Position numbers and translations under genes: made by a program
Origin: Prostheceraeus crozeri
Taxonomy: Eukaryota > Platyhelminthes > Polycladida > Euryleptidae
Direction of reading: 5' to 3'
Assembly (NCBI GenBank): GCA_907163375.1
Contig: CAJQUW010002137.1
Location: 62,001 to 126,000 of the forward strand
DNA length: 64,000 nt
Part shown: piece by piece, positions 59,110-64,000 of the stretch
Layout of the letters: each line of letters begins with the position of its first letter
How positions within the stretch are numbered: the stretch's first letter is position 1
Notes under the pieces: model-generated
Database searches by the model: none
What the model saw: the letters and a program-made list of their open reading frames with translations, nothing else
Told to the model about the DNA's origin: nothing

Positions 59110-59220
59110 ATGTATAAATATACTTGTGTGCATTGCAGCCAATGTTACATCGAAACTACCGTATTTACTACGATAAACGAACACTTGAAAGGCCGATCTC
59201 CATCCGAAAACACGTGCTAG
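59110..59220 (+). mobile_element. GIY-YIG-like (Penelope-type) remnant, copy 2
   Basis: Translation YKYTCVHCSQCYIETTVFTT and INEHLKGRSPS matches copy 1 at 31.67 kb and the Cys-Cys/YIG/EH spacing of the Penelope-like nuclease. Too short to place further. Confidence 0.4.
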
Positions 59221-59276
59221 TATGTCTTCATGCAGATATCCCAGGCCAGATAAAGAGAATTTTAAAATTCTCATAA

Positions 59277-59770
59277 AACGCACTCCACACAAAAATTGCT
59301 GAATCAATGTATATAACATTTCAGATTCATTCTCTTTGTCTCATGAATTATCGTAGCCAGTGACATGTACTTTTCCTGTATTGATTCATCATCTCAACAA
59401 GTCTTGCCTATGATTGTAGCTCGCCTACTGAAACATGTTTGACAGTGAATTATCTGTCAAAAGCTTACGGTTTCTAATTGTCAAAATATAAAATGTCTGC
59501 AAATTACAGAAATGATATGAAGCTCAGATGCACATTTCATTGACCACCGGTCGATATAATAAAAGAGTATATAATTAAACCCGGTGGTCAATGAAATATT
59601 ATTGGATTTTCACATCACTTGCATAATTTGTAAACGTTAACAACATGGATTATCCCCACATTTTCTGCTACTTTTATAATGAATGGTCAATGCATTCTCT
59701 ACATTTGGGCGCAAGGATGAAAACAATCCTGGCACACGGGTTATTTGCGATCGATGTATGATTCTATCAT
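59277..59770 (+). repeat. Dispersed repeat (copy of 35070-35470) with a 17-bp inverted pair
   Basis: Same order of words as at 35.07 kb. ATTTCATTGACCACCGG (59534-59550) and CCGGTGGTCAATGAAAT (59581-59597) are perfect inverted repeats with a 30-bp spacer. The 35-kb copy has only CATTGACCACCGGTCAATG at this point. Confidence 0.6.
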
Positions 59771-62700
59771 ATAATGTGAACAATTTTCGCTTATGCATGT
59801 GTTCTTATGCGTTGTTGTCCTTCCACACCCGCTTGTGAAGCGCTTTCAGCTAGCGGAGGGATTTAGCATTTCCATTTGTGAAAATTCAAGTAAAAAATCA
59901 ATTATTCAAAAATTCAGTCATTAATCCATCATTTTTCATCAAGAAGCACGCTGCTAATGAAACAATTTCTAGTTGCGTTAAATGTCAAATAAGTTGTAAG
60001 CGAAAGCATTATTAAGCAAGAATTTCAGTGAACAGATTCGCGAATGCACCATTCCTGAAATGGCTCGGCTGACAAATTAGAACACGCATAAGGCTTTGTG
60101 GATCTGCATAATTATGCTTGAAGCAGTTTATTTGGTCAATACTGAACACAATTCATTGCCGATCTGACGTTTCCACATCATCTTCATTTTGTTGAAAATG
60201 ACTGAAAGTCATTGCAATTATATGCATTGTGCAACAAATTACAAAATAGACGGTTGCGGTGAATGAAGAAAGCAACTGCCAAAAGTCACCTTTTTCTAAT
60301 CTGGAAAGATCTGTTTGTGATCAAGACTAATGAATGGCTTCCGTTGTCGCAGCCCATGACAGTGAGAATTCTTTAGTTGGACGAATTCATGGAAACACTG
60401 ACAAGCATAAGATCCTCCCACATCATGGAACAACCTTCAATAACGTCATCACAATCCGAAGAAATCATGAACGGAATGAAGAATAGAATGCTCATCTTCC
60501 TCATTTGAATTCTCCTGGCCGCTGACACTGTTTTCACTCGTATATGAACATGGTTTCGCATTTTTCATATTTCATTTCTTTAAATAAGATATTCATTACA
60601 TTATTATCAATGCAACACTTTTTCAGTGAAAGAGGATCAAGTTTCATAACGGACTCTATAATGTGATCGCTAACTTTGATCCTACTCCTTAAAGTCTTTG
60701 TAACAGAGATCGTAGTTTTACCGATCGGTATGCCTTATAAGTTGCAGCTGTTTAAAGTTGAAAATCACTTTGTTAAACGAATTACACTGTACTTTCCATT
60801 AGGATTGTGTGAAAATGCATCACTTAATTTCTCAGTATCAATCAAGAATTTGTCAATTATTTTAGGATTTTTGAATTTGCATGTAGATGTGGATTTCGAT
60901 TATTTCAAAGAAATGCAAATCTGAACCTTTAGCTATTAATAATCGCTATTTCCCTGGTCAAATCCTATCAAATCCACTTTTAATGATAATCATGCTTTGT
61001 TGATCTACAGCCTGCTTCATATTATCGAAATCTCCTCTGAAAATATTTTGCTTTAATCAAACAATAGTTAGAATTTCATTTACTTTCGCGGTATTAACAT
61101 ATTCATACATGAAAAGCATCAAATTCAGCAAGTGATATTTCTATGAAATTATAAAACGTATCAAAACTAGGCATTGCCACTGGGAACGCGAAGATGGACG
61201 GTGAAATGCTCCTATACATGATCATCAAGTGTTATTAATAATATTCTGAAAATCCTAAATTCATTTGTATAGAATTTCTATGAAGGCCTTTTTGTTTCAA
61301 GAATGGCTACGTTTGTGTAAATAGAATAATTAAATATTGAGTTGCATCCTCAGTTGAAAAGTGGGAACAGACCTAAATAGCAGCTATTTCATCCAATATC
61401 ACGAATCATCAGCAGGCTTAGTTCACATCTCTCAACATCGACACAACTCCCTATTTAAAGTTGCGACCATGCTCGGGTATATTTGAGATTCGCAATTAGC
61501 AAGTTATTGAAATTTCGACGGGCATTCATTAAATATCATGGCTATGTTTCATAAAGGTTTGCCTCGTTTTAACTATTGTTCCCTCATTAAACGTTTTTAT
61601 ATTTGCAGTGGCTAAAAATTCAGACGTGATATGAATATATCCATTTTTCTATACAATATTCATGTCATCTAAACAATCAATTTTCTGAAGTATTATGAAG
61701 GTTTAGTAAAATAATTTCATAGTGAAAATGTTCATAAGTTTGTTAGAAAATGATGCATTTTCAAAAGCTTCTGATATCAAGTTTTAGGGACTAAAGGATT
61801 TGCTCCCAAATGAGGCTGATTAGGCGAAAATTTCGACCTAGCAGATATAATTACTTTTATCGGCAATAGCAGCTCTATTTATTAAAAAACGATTGATGAT
61901 ACAGACGCTGATATGTTTCTCAGAATTATAAACTGTTCTGCAAAATATCTTCTTTTGGTATTATACGAAGACCTCTTGGCTCTGTGGAAAAGAATGCAAA
62001 GTACAAATTTTTTCCAAATACTATGTAAAAGCTCATGTCGTGTAAAGTGACATTAGGTCTACTGTGTTAATGCTGCTAAAAGTTCATCTGTATAACAGTT
62101 TTGTTTTGTATGATGATATATCGAATCTTTACATATCGAAGGGAAATTTATATTAATGATTAAGGGAGAAGCTTAATGCCATGGTGTGATACTATGCAGA
62201 TCGACTTTTCCGTTTTGATATTCATAGAACTATCAAATATATATTCTGTACAAAAAAGCTGCGTTGAAAAAGCAGGTTCGATTCACCGCGATTAAATGAA
62301 ATGCAATGAGTACTATATATGCCTTCCGCACATGAAATTGCAGAATGCAAAGACAAGCGTTATTCACTAACTTTGAAGAGTGAGGTTTAAGAAATCCACC
62401 GCTTTTAGCCTAACGGCCCTATGTCAAAACATAATGCGATACACGGTATAAGCAAAAGACATGCGCCGTAAAAATGGGTTCACCTACAGGTTAGAGCTCG
62501 AGGTGATATCTAGGTAGGCCTATATGAATCTTAAAGTTAATTAAGACCGGAGATAGAATGCACGCACGCGCGTGCGACTATAAGTATAACTCTCGGATAC
62601 TCCATTACATACATAATCTTTCAATCACACAAGATGCAGGTGCGCCGAATATTTCAGATTTTTTTAATTTACAATATTGTGCCTTCGTTCGAAGAACTTC

Positions 62701-63349
62701 GGCTAGCTTTTCATTTTCTCAAGCGATAGCAATTAGCGTTAGAAAATCTCGATTCCAATAGCTTTCTGCCAGTTGGCTTACATGAACTCAATCGGATCAT
62801 GACCATAGACAGCATTTGCGTGTTTATGACGCTCAGCTGCTGATTTAGCTTATAAAGATTTTATAATGGTAACACACTAAATCTTGCTCAACGTTTCATA
62901 TGCACTTAACCAATTTTGCATTGATATCATTGCTTTTAAGCAATGACAATGCGTACAATGATTTATAGCAATTACTCGACTTGATTATCCATTAGCTGAA
63001 TCGGTTATCATTATGAGAAGAAACATCGTTAACATTGTTTTGATCATTCATAAGTCAAACACAAGTTTATGGCCAAAAAATATTGGACATACATTTATAA
63101 CACAAATGATAAATGCCAATGATGGGTATGCTTGAAGTGAAAAGAAGGACTCTTGTTAATGTGATGACGATTGCTTCACTAATGTGCACCTGAACATTTT
63201 CGAGCACATGATTAAGAATGATCATTAACAGTAATTTTGAGGATAATTCATAAGAATGTTGAAAATGTCCTGAAATTTTGTATTTGATAATAACCAATTT
63301 GTATTTGATTTTGTATTGATAATTCATCAATCACTGCACTTGTTTGGTG
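59771..63349. other. No recognised gene
   Basis: About 3.6 kb of AT-rich DNA. Frames 60676-60924, 62558-62761 and 63067-63330 have no motif or splice context I can defend. A TAGGCCTA octamer is at 62515-62522. Confidence 0.35.
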
Positions 63350-63783
63350 AATGACGTGTCTCATCGCTCTCCGTCACAAAGTGTGGAATTTTGGTCGTTC
63401 TTTGGTATCAAGGTGCCGTTTTCTTTCGAATTTTGAATCGTCGTCATCGTTGTGTTGTGCTACGTTGTCCTGTGCTCTCATCCGTCGACATCCTTTCACC
63501 GTTTATTCATAATTTGAGGATTATCGTCGTATGATTACTTCTCATTTCCATTTGTGTGTCTGACTGGCCTGCAATTGTGACCTTGAGAATCAGCGTATCA
63601 GACCATCCATGAACAAGAATTTTGTACTTTCTGATCGATTGAAGGTTCTTCGGTTCAAGCAACGAGTTGTGCGATAGTGTATCGGTATCAACTCGAAGTT
63701 GTTTGTCAACGGTTCAAGGTTCGATTCCGTGTCTAGGCAAATACATTAGTTTTTCAGTTTTTTATTGAGATTACTCAGCTACA
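63350..63783 (+). mobile_element. LINE 5' untranslated region (candidate)
   Basis: Composition shifts to a mixed, less AT-rich sequence about 430 bp before an ORF1-like start, as in LINE 5' leaders. The boundary is not defined by any repeat. Confidence 0.3.
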
Positions 63784-64000
63784 ATGGACAATTACACGAC
63801 AATAGAAAACATCAAGCCCCTTCTTGATAGTATCAAGAATGACATTGTATGCTCTCTCAAAGCGGAAATAAAGGAGCTCAAGAACACTATAGCCACTCTC
63901 ACAGATAGAGTAGATCATTTGGAGCAGAACTACCAGTCGGTGAAAGATGACTGTTGCAATCTGAAACAGAACTCTAAAAAGCTCCGTGAGGAGTTGTCGC
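63784..64000 (+). CDS. LINE ORF1-like coiled-coil protein, N-terminus (partial)
   Basis: ATG at 63784 opens 72 codons to the window edge: MDNYTTIENIKPLLDSIKND, then a heptad-rich region (LKAEIKELKNTIATLTDRVD, LEQNYQSVKDD, LKQNSKKLREELS). An acidic start followed by a coiled coil is typical of ORF1 proteins of L1/CR1/L2-type LINEs, which trimerise through it. The frame is open to the edge. It could also be any coiled-coil host protein. Confidence 0.5.
   Translation, partial: MDNYTTIENIKPLLDSIKNDIVCSLKAEIKELKNTIATLTDRVDHLEQNYQSVKDDCCNLKQNSKKLREELS

Larger units (their letters stand above)
56487..59110. mobile_element. DNA element with about 40-bp inverted ends, carrying a nested hAT
   Basis: The left end TCACTGAAAACCAAACTGTG and the right end, reversed, TCACTGTAAACCAATCTGTG continue matching for about 40 bp (ATGTGACCGA against ATGTGAACGA). 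Removing the region makes 56486 and 59111 collinear with copy 1 at about 31665-31675, which confirms an insertion. I found no target duplication. GTGACCGA words recur near 57500-57545. No transposase is recognisable. Confidence 0.65.
50756..59220 (+). repeat. Segmental duplication, copy 2 (copy 1 at 25478-31780)
   Basis: Collinear with copy 1 (anchors given there). Copy-2-specific insertions: about 52337-54503, about 55200-55690 and the DNA element 56487-59110. Copy 2 lacks the parts matching 27480-28980 and 30447-31119. The differences show that both copies took up new DNA after the duplication. Confidence 0.8.

Noticed and set aside
58939-59319. 126-codon minus-strand frame with RIRADGDADAKTW repeats
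   Set aside because: It spans the end of the hAT-like element and the GIY-YIG remnant; the repeat arises from the GGATGC subterminal words, not from a protein.

Overview
The window looks like accessory, repeat-rich DNA of an invertebrate animal, AT-rich and probably marine. Evidence: spliced genes with GT/AG introns; an organic-anion-transporter gene with its animal-specific Kazal-like loop (SLCO/OATP type); a cluster of F-type (fucolectin) lectin genes; and a mix of CR1-like LINEs, an RLE-type non-LTR element, Penelope-like elements, BEL/Pao, hAT-like and foldback elements. I cannot name the species. There are no operons, CRISPR arrays, rRNA or tRNA genes that I can support. Everything was read by eye, so homology calls rest on motifs and coordinates of degenerate elements are approximate.

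Layout. 1-577 (minus) is a Nopp140/NOLC1-like acidic repeat frame leaving the left edge. It abuts, in the same orientation, a broken BEL/Pao fossil (578 to about 3.26 kb, possible leader to 4.0 kb). 4-8.4 kb holds one foldback repeat and no gene I recognise. 9.28-14.22 kb carries three C-terminal exons of an SLCO transporter, with a small inverted-repeat element just before the first and a 748-bp foldback element in an intron. 14.3-17.5 kb is a transposon graveyard: foldback, 68-bp hAT-like element, LINE pieces and a tRNA-derived SINE with a 16-bp target duplication. 21-22.1 kb is a LINE 3' end. 25.5-31.8 kb is one copy of a large duplicated block whose second copy lies at 50.8-59.2 kb.

32-35 kb is a minus-strand LINE (endonuclease and RT) interrupted by a CR1-like LINE flanked by 94-bp direct repeats. 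35.5-43.7 kb is the F-type lectin cluster (minus strand): a 3' exon fragment cut by an RLE-type retroelement, which is itself split by a Penelope-like element arranged as a palindrome with two 1434-bp arms, followed by two fuller lectin copies. 45.6-46.1 kb holds a Tc1/mariner-like transposase remnant and 47.6-49.2 kb a CR1-like LINE. 56.5-59.1 kb is a DNA element containing a nested hAT-like element with an 8-bp target duplication. 63.4-64 kb is the 5' end and ORF1 start of another LINE leaving the right edge.

Only the SLCO gene, the F-type lectins and possibly the Nopp140-like frame look like host genes. The rest is layered mobile DNA, and much of the interest lies in how the layers are joined: the palindromic Penelope pair, the BEL/Nopp140 junction, and two insertions flanked by direct repeats of about 100 bp.
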